64,000 nt of DNA, from positions 1-64,000 of the forward strand of contig CAYVJG010000013.1 of the NCBI GenBank assembly GCA_964451785.1, given 5' to 3'. Under the pieces are notes generated by a model that was not told the DNA's origin, did not search any database, and worked only from the letters and a program-made list of their open reading frames with translations. The position numbers and the translations under genes were made by a program. Source of the stretch: JAJYSO01 sp964451785. Lineage in GTDB: Bacteria; Bacteroidota; Bacteroidia; Flavobacteriales; Flavobacteriaceae. Positions 19,944 through 29,413 of this stretch are shown here, piece by piece. Every line of letters starts with the position of its first letter. Position 1 is the stretch's first letter.

Positions 19944-21290
19944 TTAAAAATTCAAGCCTTTCAAACTTTGATAAATTTCTAAGGCTTTGCCGTCAGTTAG
20001 TCCGGCTACATGACTACACAAATCGATTAGATTTTGGTAAGTCGTACGATTTTCAAAATCCAAATCTTGTAAAAAGTTATCGATAATCAGGTTTTCATAA
20101 TGCCCGGCACTACCCGTTTGAGCTTGTTCGGCCGCTTTAGTAAAGGTATCGAGTAAAGTTTCAATAATGCGGTAACCGGCTATTTCTTTTTCCATCACTT
20201 GATCACTGCGATACACTTTTTGAACACTAATGCGAATAATGTCGTCAATCTGTGCTTGATATTTAGATTTATCGAGCAAAGCGGTATCAAATTCTCCTTT
20301 TAAAATCGCCTTTTCGTTGTCTAAAAACACTTGAGCAGCATCTTTAATCAAAGTGCTAACGGCCAAAGCACGTAAATAGCTAATGCGCGCTTTTTTAGTG
20401 GTTAAGGCGTGATAATTTTCATTAATAATAGTGTCTTGCACCAGTTTAATCAGGTATTCTAGGGCATATTCTTCTTCAATAAGACCGAGATTAATCCCAT
20501 CTTCAAAATCGATTAAGGTATAACAAATATCATCGGCGGCTTCCACTAGAAAAGCTAAAGGATGACGCTTAAATCGCAAATCGTCACTGTTTTTATCACT
20601 TACAGGCACCAGTCCAAGAGAAGTAGCCACATCTTCAAAAATGTGTTTTTCGCTTTGAAAAAAACCAAATTTCTTATCAGAAACTAGGGTTGTGGGCTTA
20701 TGTGGCAATGAAGCTTTAGGATATTTTGTAAAAGCACCGAGGGTAGCATAACTCAGTCGCAAGCCATCTTTAGCACCATTTTTAGTTTCTGTCAGCAATT
20801 TAAAGCCATTAGCATTGCCTTCAAAGTGGGTTAAATCGTGATATTCTTTAGGCGTTAAATCAGCTTGAAAGCGTTTTCCGGCGCCCGATTTAAAATAGCT
20901 TCCAATAGCTTTTTCGCCTGAATGCCCAAATGGCGGGTTGCCAATATCATGTGCTAAAGCAGCTGCTGCCACTACAGAACCAAAATCGCTAAACTTATAG
21001 CCCAATTGCTCTAATCCCGGGTAACGCTTTAATATTGTTTTGCCCACCAAACGCCCTAAAGATCTACCCACTACTGAAACCTCAAGACTATGCGTTAAGC
21101 GCGTGTGCACAAAGTCGGTTTTTGACATCGGGATCACCTGTGTTTTATCCTGTAAACTCCTAAAAGCCGAAGAGAAAATAATTCGATCATAATCGACCTC
21201 AAACCCTAAACGCGTTTCATTTTGGTGTTGACGCAAACGCGGTTCTTCATCTCCATATTTCTTTAAGGATAACAGTTGTTCCCAGTTCAT
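19944..21290 (-). CDS. dgt: Deoxyguanosinetriphosphate triphosphohydrolase (dGTPase)
   Basis: The 448-residue protein is an HD-domain nucleotide triphosphohydrolase that cleaves dGTP (and often other dNTPs) to the nucleoside and tripolyphosphate, helping control dNTP pools. It carries the family motifs RSLQDKTQV, HTRLTHSLEV (His62, His67), ALAHDIGNPPFGHSGE with the HD pair at 114-115, and a downstream AADDICYTLIDFEDG that supplies a further metal-binding Asp. Length matches the family. It is a single gene between two terminators, convergent with the lipoprotein gene. No promoter box was recognised upstream. Confidence 0.95.
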   Translation of the reverse strand: MNWEQLLSLKKYGDEEPRLRQHQNETRLGFEVDYDRIIFSSAFRSLQDKTQVIPMSKTDFVHTRLTHSLEVSVVGRSLGRLVGKTILKRYPGLEQLGYKFSDFGSVVAAAALAHDIGNPPFGHSGEKAIGSYFKSGAGKRFQADLTPKEYHDLTHFEGNANGFKLLTETKNGAKDGLRLSYATLGAFTKYPKASLPHKPTTLVSDKKFGFFQSEKHIFEDVATSLGLVPVSDKNSDDLRFKRHPLAFLVEAADDICYTLIDFEDGINLGLIEEEYALEYLIKLVQDTIINENYHALTTKKARISYLRALAVSTLIKDAAQVFLDNEKAILKGEFDTALLDKSKYQAQIDDIIRISVQKVYRSDQVMEKEIAGYRIIETLLDTFTKAAEQAQTGSAGHYENLIIDNFLQDLDFENRTTYQNLIDLCSHVAGLTDGKALEIYQSLKGLNF

Positions 21291-21383
21291 AGTTCAATTT
21301 TTAGTGCTGTAAAAATAAACAATGCTTTACGTTTTAGAACAAAAGCTCAGTAAAATTCAATCGAAAAAAAGCTTATAAACACA

Positions 21384-21420
21384 AAAAAAGGACCTCGTCC
21401 CATGTGAGAGGTCCTCTTTT
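21384..21420. terminator. Hairpin terminator between glycosyltransferase and dgt
   Basis: Stem GGACCTC (21390-21396) / GAGGTCC (21408-21414), preceded by seven A and followed by four T after CT. It can end the leftward transcript of the glycosyltransferase gene. Confidence 0.8.
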
Positions 21421-21436
21421 CACTCAATAGACTAAT

Positions 21437-21615
21437 CAGAAGTCAGATAGATAGATAGATAGATGGTTTAGTTAAGTTTTAATCGCTTAATACAATTAAT
21501 CCATTGATAGGTTGGTTAGTTAGTTAGCTAAGTTGGTTAAATAGATTGGTTAGTTAATGGTTAGCTAAGTTGTTAAATAGATTGGTTAGTTAGCAGGTAG
21601 ATTGGTTAGTTAAGT
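21437..21615. repeat. Low-complexity tract of TTAG/TTGGT-type repeats
   Basis: Four AGAT tetramers at 21446 onward are followed by many copies of GGTTAGTTA and AAATAGATTGGTTAGTTA with small variations, down to the stop of the glycosyltransferase at 21621. It lies in the 3' region of that leftward gene. The gap 21291-21436 otherwise holds only the terminator. Confidence 0.8.
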
Positions 21616-21620
21616 TATAG

Positions 21621-23042
21621 TTATTTTAATTGGGGCAATTCTCTAGTAAGCCATCCTCCGTTTCCTGCAGTGACAATGGCATAGGGAGTAATCCAAAACA
21701 GAGTAAAAGCATAGAATAAACTGTAAGGATAAGCCCAAAACGAATCAGAGATATTGTGCTTTTTAGCGTAAAACAAGGCTTGTACACTTGAGAAAGCTAG
21801 AATTCCGACTAGCGTACCCGTCAAAAACAAGACCGGATAAACCGCCATGGTGATAATCATCAACAATAGCATTGGAATAGCTAATAGCAAACGAGACCAT
21901 GCGTAAAGCAACAAGAGACGTGTTCCTAATTTAGGGCCTTTTCTAAAGTTGCTAAATGCAAATTTACTCATGGCAATAGTTTCGCGTACATTACTACGTT
22001 CCCAGCGGGTAAACATCTTGTGCAGGTTGCGGTAATGTTCAGGAATATTAGTATAAACGTAAGCATTGCGTTGAAAAAACACTTTATAGCCTTGTTTCAA
22101 AATCATATTGGTCATGGCGCGATCTTCGCCAATTGTAGACACTTTACCCATAAAGGTTTGGTTAATCCACTCCGGTAAACACTTCATCACTGTTTCCTTG
22201 CGATAAGCTGAAAGCGCTCCCGGGGTACAAAACACAGACCCCAAAGTACTTTGAGCAGAACGAATAAACTCAAAACTAAATGCAAAACTCACATTAAGCA
22301 TACGAGGAATAAGACCTTTTTCACGGTTTAATACGCGCACATTTCCAGCTACAGCACCACATTCAGGATTGACTATAAATGGACTCGCCATATTGCGCAA
22401 GGTGTCTTTTTTAATAATTGAATCACTATCCACAGTGATAAACACATCCCCTGTAGCCAAGTTAAATCCGCGGTATAACGCATGGCGTTTCCCCATATTT
22501 TTAGGCTGTTGAAAGATAGCGACACGTTTACCAAATTCAGCTTGAGCTTTTTGCATCCATGCCCAAGTATCATCTTTACTCCCATCGTCAATAGAGATGA
22601 TTTGTAATTTTTCATCAGGATAATCACTTTCCACCAAACTCTTCAAGGTTTTATACACTAAACTCCCTTCATTATAAGCTGGCACAATTACTGTTGTTTT
22701 AGGCAAGGCTTGATCCGATACAGAATCCGTAACTTTATAGCGTAAGTATAAGGTAAAGATATAAATCAAAAAACCTACGTTTAACGCCAAAAGTGTAAAT
22801 CCAAAAATCAGTAAAGCATCTCCACCAAACTGACTTAAACGCTGTGTTTGAAGAGATTCAAAGTAAGGATTAAAGTAAAACAAGGCAAACACCGAACTTA
22901 ACAGCACTAAAAAAGTACCTATCAGTATCAATGAACGCGTTGTAATGGATGTATTTTTATTTGAAGTAGCGACAGACTTATCAGACGCAGCTTTCCCGCT
23001 GTTAACTGTCAAATCTTGCTCTTGGATTTCTGTCGATTTCAT
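21621..23042 (-). CDS. Membrane glycosyltransferase family 2 (hyaluronan/cellulose synthase-like)
   Basis: The 473-residue protein has two N-terminal membrane segments (about 35-55 and 72-95), a cytosolic GT-A domain and three or more C-terminal membrane segments (about 370-460). GT2 motifs are visible: VIVPAYNEGSLVYKTLKS, IISIDDGSKDD, ITVDSDS (DxD), a GEDRAMTN acceptor motif and FTRWERSNVRE, the counterpart of the QxxRW motif of processive enzymes. FCTPGALSAYRKE is typical of the hyaluronan synthase/PgaC-like group. It likely makes a beta-linked polysaccharide or adds a single sugar at the membrane. It is a single gene far from the main glycan locus. Confidence 0.85.
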   Translation of the reverse strand: MKSTEIQEQDLTVNSGKAASDKSVATSNKNTSITTRSLILIGTFLVLLSSVFALFYFNPYFESLQTQRLSQFGGDALLIFGFTLLALNVGFLIYIFTLYLRYKVTDSVSDQALPKTTVIVPAYNEGSLVYKTLKSLVESDYPDEKLQIISIDDGSKDDTWAWMQKAQAEFGKRVAIFQQPKNMGKRHALYRGFNLATGDVFITVDSDSIIKKDTLRNMASPFIVNPECGAVAGNVRVLNREKGLIPRMLNVSFAFSFEFIRSAQSTLGSVFCTPGALSAYRKETVMKCLPEWINQTFMGKVSTIGEDRAMTNMILKQGYKVFFQRNAYVYTNIPEHYRNLHKMFTRWERSNVRETIAMSKFAFSNFRKGPKLGTRLLLLYAWSRLLLAIPMLLLMIITMAVYPVLFLTGTLVGILAFSSVQALFYAKKHNISDSFWAYPYSLFYAFTLFWITPYAIVTAGNGGWLTRELPQLK

Positions 23043-23286
23043 AATTTTCTAATTAAGATCTGTTTAGTAGAGTTCAATTGAAATGCCATTTGTACAAACA
23101 CCTGATAATTAGTTATTTAAATATATGTTATTAATTCAAAAGTGTAGAATAAATCCTCACTTCTGTAGATTACCCACCTATTATGGCTCGATTGTCACAC
23201 CTTGGAGAAGACTCTTATAGCGTATGGACAAATTATACCTACAAAAAATATTATAAATCGGGCTAAAAATGATTCTAATTGATATG

Positions 23287-23353
23287 ATATGGAAATGACC
23301 TTTGAAATTTTCACAACAAAATATTTAGTCTATTTCAAAAATCATTTCCGTAT
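23287..23353. repeat. Inverted-repeat element (family E), copy 1
   Basis: A 67-bp element bounded by ATATGGAAATGA and TCATTTCCGTAT, with the inner pair CTTTGAAA/TTTCAAAA. It shares ATATTTAGTCTATTT and the right end with copies at 32518-32592 and 38023-38184. It ends ten bases before the mfd promoter box. The rest of the 23043-23376 gap shows no gene. Confidence 0.75.
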
Positions 23354-23362
23354 TAAAGGATT

Positions 23363-23370
23363 TATCTTTG
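23363..23370 (+). promoter_or_regulatory. Consensus -7 box for mfd
   Basis: TATCTTTG ends six bases before the ATG at 23377. The mRNA would start at or very near the start codon. No well-placed TTTG was seen upstream; the family E element ends just before it. Confidence 0.55.
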
Positions 23371-23376
23371 CAGATT

Positions 23377-26300
23377 ATGAGTAAAATGTCTATTCTTCAA
23401 AAGTTTGCAGCTTCTACTGCGCAAAAACAATTACACCAGCAGCTTAACACAAAAGATGCTCAACCTCAACTTCATTTAAAAAATTTAGTAGGATCTGCAT
23501 TTTCATTTGTTATAGCTGACACATTCGCTAGTGTTGAACGCCCTTTCTTGCTCGTTTTTAACGATAAAGAGGAAGCAGCCTATTTCCTCAATGATCTAGA
23601 ACAATTGATCGGCGATCAGCAGGTACTTTTTTATCCCGGCAGCTACCGCCGCCCTTATCAAATTGAAGAAACCGATAACGCCAATATCCTTTTGCGTGCC
23701 GAGGTACTCAACCGTCTGAATTCACGTCAAAAACCAGTAGTCATTGTCACTTATCCCGATGCGCTTTTTGAGCAAGTGGTCACCAAAAAGGAAATCGACA
23801 AAAACACCCTTAAACTAGCTGTTGGCGATGAACTCTCTCTCGATTTTGTCAATGAAGTGCTTTTTGAGTATGATTTTAAACGCGTCGATTTTGTAACAGA
23901 TCCCGGTGAATTTTCAGTGCGTGGCGGTATTGTAGACGTCTTCTCATTCAGTAATGACAAACCTTATCGCATTGAATTTTTTGGCGATGAGATCGATAGC
24001 ATTCGTCAATTTGATATCGAAACACAGCTCTCCACAGCAAAGGTTGAGCAAACGAGCATTATGCCGAATGTAGAAAATAAAAAATTGGAAGAAACTCGCC
24101 AAAGTTTTCTGCAATACATTGCCTCTAATACCGTGGTTTGCCTTAAAAATTACGACATGTGTGCGGCTCAACTCGATTCGCTTTATCAAAAAGCTAAATC
24201 TACTTTTGATGATTTAAGTCATACCACTACACATACTCAACCGAATGAGCTCTTTTGTAATGCAGATTTATTTAAACGCGATGTGCAAAATTTCACCCTC
24301 TTAGAATTCGGTAGCCAAGCCTTTTTTGCTGATGCAGATCAATCTATTACTTATGCCACTAAGCCACAACCCTCGTTCAACAAAAAATTTAATCTCTTAG
24401 CAGCCGATTTATCTAAGCATCAACAAGCGGGATATACCAACAGTATTTTTTGCGACAGTCCACAGCAAGCCAAGCGTTTTCAAGATATTTTTGAAGCTCA
24501 GGAAAACGGTGAAACACTGCGTTATAACACCGAAACTTTATCCTTACACCAAGGCTTTATCGATGAGGCCGGCAAACAAGTCTGCTATACCGATCATCAA
24601 ATTTTTGAACGCTATCACAAATTTCGCCTTAAAACAGGCTATGCTAAAAAGCAGGCCATCACTTTAAAAGAATTAAACAACTTGCAAATTGGCGACTTTG
24701 TTACCCACATTGATCACGGTATAGGGCGTTTTGCAGGTTTACAAAAAATTGAAGTCGAAGGAAAACCTCAAGAAGCCATCAAGCTCATTTATGCTAAGCG
24801 CGATGTACTCTATTTGAGCATTCATTCTTTGCACAAAATCTCCAAATACAACGGCAAAGAAGGCACTGAGCCTACGTTAAACAAACTCGGTGGCACTGCC
24901 TGGGCACGCAAAAAGAGTAAAGCGAAAAGCCGTGTCAAGCACATCGCTTTTGATTTGATTAAGCTTTACGCTAAACGACGTGCTCAACAAGGTTTTCAAT
25001 ACCAACCTGATTCATATTTGCAACACGAGCTCGAAGCTTCATTTATCTATGAAGACACCCCCGATCAAGGTACTGCAACCGAAGCGGTCAAAAAAGATAT
25101 GGAGAGTCCGCGTCCGATGGATCGCTTAGTATGTGGTGATGTAGGCTTTGGCAAAACCGAAGTGGCCGTTCGCGCCGCATTCAAAGCCGTAGATAACGGT
25201 AAACAAGTCGCCATTTTAGTGCCGACAACCATTTTGGCTTTTCAACATTTTAAAACCTTCTCGGAACGTTTAGCCGATATGCCGGTAACAGTTGACTACC
25301 TCAACCGCTTTCGCACAACTAAAGAACGTCGTGAAGTTTTAGAAGGATTAGAAAACGGCAAAATCGACATCGTTATTGGCACCCATCAACTGGTCAACAA
25401 AAAAGTAAAATTTAAAGATTTAGGACTGTTAGTAGTCGATGAGGAGCAAAAATTTGGTGTCAGCGTCAAAGATAAGCTCAAAACCATCAAAGAAAATGTA
25501 GATACGCTTACCCTGACAGCAACACCTATTCCGCGCACCTTGCAGTTTAGTTTGATGGCAGCACGTGATTTGTCAACCATCACCACGCCGCCACCCAACC
25601 GTTATCCTATTGAAACGACGGTTATTCGCTTTTCAGAAGAAAGCATCCGCGATGCCATTTCCTATGAAATCCAGCGTGGCGGGCAGATCTTTTTCATTCA
25701 CAACCGCATTGAAAACATTAAGGAAGTCGCCGGTATGATTCAACGTTTAGTGCCCGATGCTAAAATCGGCATTGGCCACGGGCAGATGGATGGCAAAAAA
25801 TTAGAACAGTTGATGTTGAGTTTTATCAATGGTGAATTTGATGTGCTCGTTTCAACTACTATTGTAGAAAGTGGTTTAGATGTACCTAATGCCAACACCA
25901 TGATTATCAACAACGCCAACAATTTTGGATTGTCTGATCTTCATCAAATGCGCGGCCGTGTAGGGCGAGGCAACAAAAAAGCATTTTGTTATTTTATCAC
26001 GCCGCCTTCATCAGCCATGACTGAAGATGCCCGCCGTCGCATTCAAGCACTCGAGCAGTTTTCAGGTTTGGGCAGCGGCATCAACATCGCTATGAAAGAC
26101 TTAGAAATTCGCGGAGCAGGCGATATTTTGGGAGGTGAACAAAGTGGATTTATCAATGATATCGGATTCGATACTTATCAAAAAATCCTCAATGAAGCGA
26201 TTGAGGAACTCAAAGAAAATGAGTTTAAAGAACTCTACAACGAAACCGAAGATCTAGAAGATAAGAACTTTGTTGACGATGTGCAAATCGACACAGATTT

Positions 26301-26736
26301 CTCTATCCTCTTTACCAATGATTACATCAGCAATGTCACCGAACGCCTCAACTTATACACCAAACTCAACGATTTAACTAACGAAGAAGAGTTGAAGGCT
26401 TTTGAAAACGAACTCATCGACCGCTTTGGTGAACTGCCAACACAAACGGTTGATTTGTTAGACTCTGTCCGCATTAAATGGATAGCCACAAAAATCGGTA
26501 TCGAAAAAGTAGTGATGAAACGCGGCAAATTGATTTGCTATTTTATTGCCAATCAAGAGTCTAGATTTTATCAAACCCAACGATTTACTCAAGTATTACA
26601 GTATGTTCAAACACATCCGCATTTGTGTAAAATGAAAGAAAAACAAACCAGCAAAGGTCTGCGCTTACTCTTGCGTTTTGAAAACATCAACTCGGTGCAA
26701 GCTGCGTATCAGGTTTTGAAACCTCTAGGGGAGTAA
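23377..26736 (+). CDS. mfd: Transcription-repair coupling factor
   Basis: The protein of about 1119 residues frees RNA polymerase stalled at DNA damage and recruits UvrA. Visible are the N-terminal UvrB-like region (DPGEFSVRGGIVDVFSFSND, YRIEFFGDEIDSIRQFD), the RNA polymerase interaction domain (GDFVTHIDHGIGRFAGL), and the RecG-like motor with Walker A CGDVGFGKTEVAVRAAFKA, the DEEQ box VVDEEQKFGV and the TRG motif region ending in GAGDILGGEQSGFINDIGFD. The C-terminal domain is complete. The open frame starts at a TTG (23368) inside the promoter box, so ATG 23377 is preferred; ATG 23386 is also possible. Length is normal for Bacteroidota. Confidence 0.97.
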   Translation: MSKMSILQKFAASTAQKQLHQQLNTKDAQPQLHLKNLVGSAFSFVIADTFASVERPFLLVFNDKEEAAYFLNDLEQLIGDQQVLFYPGSYRRPYQIEETDNANILLRAEVLNRLNSRQKPVVIVTYPDALFEQVVTKKEIDKNTLKLAVGDELSLDFVNEVLFEYDFKRVDFVTDPGEFSVRGGIVDVFSFSNDKPYRIEFFGDEIDSIRQFDIETQLSTAKVEQTSIMPNVENKKLEETRQSFLQYIASNTVVCLKNYDMCAAQLDSLYQKAKSTFDDLSHTTTHTQPNELFCNADLFKRDVQNFTLLEFGSQAFFADADQSITYATKPQPSFNKKFNLLAADLSKHQQAGYTNSIFCDSPQQAKRFQDIFEAQENGETLRYNTETLSLHQGFIDEAGKQVCYTDHQIFERYHKFRLKTGYAKKQAITLKELNNLQIGDFVTHIDHGIGRFAGLQKIEVEGKPQEAIKLIYAKRDVLYLSIHSLHKISKYNGKEGTEPTLNKLGGTAWARKKSKAKSRVKHIAFDLIKLYAKRRAQQGFQYQPDSYLQHELEASFIYEDTPDQGTATEAVKKDMESPRPMDRLVCGDVGFGKTEVAVRAAFKAVDNGKQVAILVPTTILAFQHFKTFSERLADMPVTVDYLNRFRTTKERREVLEGLENGKIDIVIGTHQLVNKKVKFKDLGLLVVDEEQKFGVSVKDKLKTIKENVDTLTLTATPIPRTLQFSLMAARDLSTITTPPPNRYPIETTVIRFSEESIRDAISYEIQRGGQIFFIHNRIENIKEVAGMIQRLVPDAKIGIGHGQMDGKKLEQLMLSFINGEFDVLVSTTIVESGLDVPNANTMIINNANNFGLSDLHQMRGRVGRGNKKAFCYFITPPSSAMTEDARRRIQALEQFSGLGSGINIAMKDLEIRGAGDILGGEQSGFINDIGFDTYQKILNEAIEELKENEFKELYNETEDLEDKNFVDDVQIDTDFSILFTNDYISNVTERLNLYTKLNDLTNEEELKAFENELIDRFGELPTQTVDLLDSVRIKWIATKIGIEKVVMKRGKLICYFIANQESRFYQTQRFTQVLQYVQTHPHLCKMKEKQTSKGLRLLLRFENINSVQAAYQVLKPLGE

Positions 26737-26761
26737 TTTATCTTGCTGCTGTTGGCTATTA

Positions 26762-26935
26762 GTTTGTCTTCCTGAACAAATCTGTAGGGACGAGGATTTG
26801 ATTCAGGATCTCCACCTGCTATGGAAGATTGTTCTTTTTATCAGCTCACGAGTTCCCGAAACGAGTTCGGGATGACAGGTCAAATGGCGTGGCGAATGAT
26901 GTTACTCAGGATGACGCTCAGTTTTTGTTTAGCAA
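26762..26935 (+). repeat. Diverged REP-like repeat
   Basis: Related to the repeats at 30131-30376 and 31721-31948: shared segments are the palindrome-containing CCCGAAACGAGTTCGGG, GATGACAGGTCAAA and GAATGATGTTACTCAGGATGACGCT. It lies between the convergent mfd and TPR genes. Confidence 0.7.
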
Positions 26936-26981
26936 CTTTTCCTCGCCTTTTGCGGTTTGTAATAATTCACAGTTATTCCCA

Positions 26982-28760
26982 TCACTCTCCGCGGAGTTCT
27001 CTAAAAGCCTTTCGGGCTTGTACCAAGAAAATGCTATCGGGGTGATCAAAGATGATCGTTTTGTAATAATTTTTGGCGGCTGTAGAGTTTTGCAATTGAT
27101 ATTGACACAATTCGGCTAAAGCAAAAAGTGCATCGTCTTGCAACACACTTTCGGGGTAGGTTTTTATCAACTTTTCATAAGCTTTCTGGGCGATTTGAAA
27201 GCGCTTTAACTTGACATTTAGTCGCCCTAATCGCAATAGCGCATCGTCTTGCACAGCTGCTTTAGGATAGTGAGCCAACAAAGTATCGATTACGTTTAAA
27301 GCCTGTTGCGGATAACCTTGCAGTTGCAGTAAATCGGCTTTAGCAAATTGTTGTAAAGCTGTTTTTGTTGAATCTGTACTCTTATTTTCTTCAATCAACA
27401 AGTTAAGCGCCAAGGCATCGTTTGCCGTGCGTTGATCTACGGCTTGTTTCAAGACTTTCAGTTGAGTTTGTGCCCAATCAAAATCACCTTTAAAATAGCT
27501 AGTCTGTGCCACTTTAAACAAGGCTTCTTGTGTCAATGGTGATTCGCCAGCTAAATATTGAATCTGACTGTAATTAATCAAAGCTTGACTAAATTTATTC
27601 TGTGCTACCAGTAAATCCCCTAAAGTCAATTTTACACGGGCTTCTTCAAATTGGTTGAGTCGTAGTTGCAAAGCCTGTTTTAAAACCGCTACCCCCTTTT
27701 TGGGTTGATGTTGTATAAATCCTAAAAAACGCGCGTATTGCAATTGCAGTTTTAAACTGTTGGTTGTGTAGCCAAACTGTTCTAAATAGTTTTGATAATC
27801 CGCTTTTATCTGTTCTTGTTTATCCGCGGGAAATGTTTTTTCTTCAATTTGCAACAGCGCTGCCGCCGCATTGATTTTTAACATACTCGTCGGCGCTTTA
27901 GTCAACACAAATTGATACATCATTGTCGCCGCTTCAAATGCCGATTTATTCTTTGCCGTTTGTGCTAGCTGCATAATTCCGGACAAATTTTTATACTCCG
28001 CACGGGCGTAAAGGGCTTTTTCTTGCACAAAAGCCTTAGCAAATTCATTTTGCTGCACATACAACCAACTCAACACCCTATTATACAAGGCTTCAGGTTG
28101 CTGTTGCATGCGCTTAAGCAGCAATGTCCGTAGAATTTGATTGGCATCATGCTCCGGATCAGCAGTGATATATTGAGAAAAATATCGATTTACCGCGTAA
28201 TAATAGCGCGGTTGTTCAATGATTAAGTTTAGAAAAGTAGTAAACATCTGCTCTAACTGCCCTTGCATGCCGTACAATTGAGCCAATTCTACCGTGAAAT
28301 TAGGATTAGAGCCAGCTTGCAAAGCCAAAGTGTACACGTTGATAGCTTCATTTATCAGGTTGTAGTTTTGAAAACGCTCGCCTATGCTATATGCAAAGTT
28401 GGGGCGACTCTTAACGTGCTGTATTGCTTTTTGGTAATAAATTGCTGCTGTTTTTTTATCGTTTTGTAAGGTATAATTATGCCCTATTTCGACATTAATT
28501 CCCGGATATCCCGGAATGCGTTCTGCAAATTGCTTTAAACTCTGCTCTGCGGCGGCATATTTTTCTTGTGCCTGCTGACTTTTTACCAAGCCTTCTAAAA
28601 GGCGAATACTAGTCGGGCTGTCGGCGTACAAGTCTTTAAATACAGCTTCTGCTTTTACATACTCGCCGTGGTCGAGGTAATTTTGTGCCAAACCGAGTTG
28701 TTGCCCTCTACTGGTCAAGGCACATAGCCAAACTATTATCAAAACTAAACTTGCACGCAT
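26982..28760 (-). CDS. Exported tetratricopeptide repeat protein
   Basis: The 592-residue protein from ATG 28760 (a GTG two codons upstream is less likely) has a signal peptide (MRASLVLIIVWLCALTSRGQ). It then consists almost entirely of TPR-like helix pairs, for example YLDHGEYVKAEAVFKDLYAD, ALLRLGRLNVKLKRFQIAQK and ALFALAELCQYQLQNSTAAK. It probably acts as a periplasmic or outer-membrane scaffold; no enzymatic domain is visible. It starts ten bases after the tag stop codon, so the two form an operon with tag first. The partner is unknown. Confidence 0.8.
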   Translation of the reverse strand: MRASLVLIIVWLCALTSRGQQLGLAQNYLDHGEYVKAEAVFKDLYADSPTSIRLLEGLVKSQQAQEKYAAAEQSLKQFAERIPGYPGINVEIGHNYTLQNDKKTAAIYYQKAIQHVKSRPNFAYSIGERFQNYNLINEAINVYTLALQAGSNPNFTVELAQLYGMQGQLEQMFTTFLNLIIEQPRYYYAVNRYFSQYITADPEHDANQILRTLLLKRMQQQPEALYNRVLSWLYVQQNEFAKAFVQEKALYARAEYKNLSGIMQLAQTAKNKSAFEAATMMYQFVLTKAPTSMLKINAAAALLQIEEKTFPADKQEQIKADYQNYLEQFGYTTNSLKLQLQYARFLGFIQHQPKKGVAVLKQALQLRLNQFEEARVKLTLGDLLVAQNKFSQALINYSQIQYLAGESPLTQEALFKVAQTSYFKGDFDWAQTQLKVLKQAVDQRTANDALALNLLIEENKSTDSTKTALQQFAKADLLQLQGYPQQALNVIDTLLAHYPKAAVQDDALLRLGRLNVKLKRFQIAQKAYEKLIKTYPESVLQDDALFALAELCQYQLQNSTAAKNYYKTIIFDHPDSIFLVQARKAFRELRGE

Positions 28761-28770
28761 TATCACTAAT

Positions 28771-29346
28771 TTACTGATCTTGTTGTAATTCTAGTTTGCG
28801 AAAACAAGTCGATTCATGATCGTTAATCAATCCTGTAGCCTGCAAAAACGCATACACTACAGTAGACCCCATAAATTTAAAGCCGCGCTTTTTCAAGTCT
28901 TTGCTAATTTGATCACTCAACGCCGTTGTCGCCGGGCGTGTGCGGTAATCGTCGACTTCATTTTGTATAGGTTGACCATTGACAAAACCCCAGATATATT
29001 TTTCAAAACTACCAAATTCGCGTTGAATTTCAATAAAGTGTTGCGCATTGGTAATCGCCGCCTTAATTTTGAGTTTATTGCGCACAATGCCTGCATTCTG
29101 GCGAAGTTCTTCCACTTTTTCAGGGGTATATTTTGCAATTTTTTTATAGTCGAATTGATCAAAAGCCGCCCTAAAATTTTCGCGTTTTCGCAAAATGGTA
29201 ATCCAGCTTAAACCAGCCTGGAAACTCTCGAGCACCAAAAATTCATAAAACAAGCGATCATCGTGTACCGGTTGCCCCCATTCGTTATCGTGATAAGCTT
29301 CATAAAGCGCATCGCCTTCACACCAGCCACAGCGTTTTTTTGACAT
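28771..29346 (-). CDS. tag: DNA-3-methyladenine glycosylase I
   Basis: About 191 residues. The enzyme removes 3-methyladenine from alkylated DNA, starting base-excision repair in the cytosol. The N-terminus KKRCGWCEGDALYEAYHDNE and the segment ESFQAGLSWITILRKRENFR are diagnostic of Tag. Zinc ligands are expected from the N-terminal Cys (RCGWC) and the C-terminal His/Cys pair (NDHESTCF). Tag proteins begin directly before RCGW, so ATG 29346 is preferred to the one four codons upstream at 29358. The TPR gene follows in the same direction. Confidence 0.95.
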   Translation of the reverse strand: MSKKRCGWCEGDALYEAYHDNEWGQPVHDDRLFYEFLVLESFQAGLSWITILRKRENFRAAFDQFDYKKIAKYTPEKVEELRQNAGIVRNKLKIKAAITNAQHFIEIQREFGSFEKYIWGFVNGQPIQNEVDDYRTRPATTALSDQISKDLKKRGFKFMGSTVVYAFLQATGLINDHESTCFRKLELQQDQ

Positions 29347-29413
29347 AGAATTATACATTTTACTGCTCTAAATGTAAGAAGTATTTAGCAACTTTGTAAG
29401 AAAATATACAAAA

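Noticed and set aside
28816..29211. 131-codon frame antisense to tag
   Set aside because: Shadow of a strongly recognised DNA glycosylase gene.
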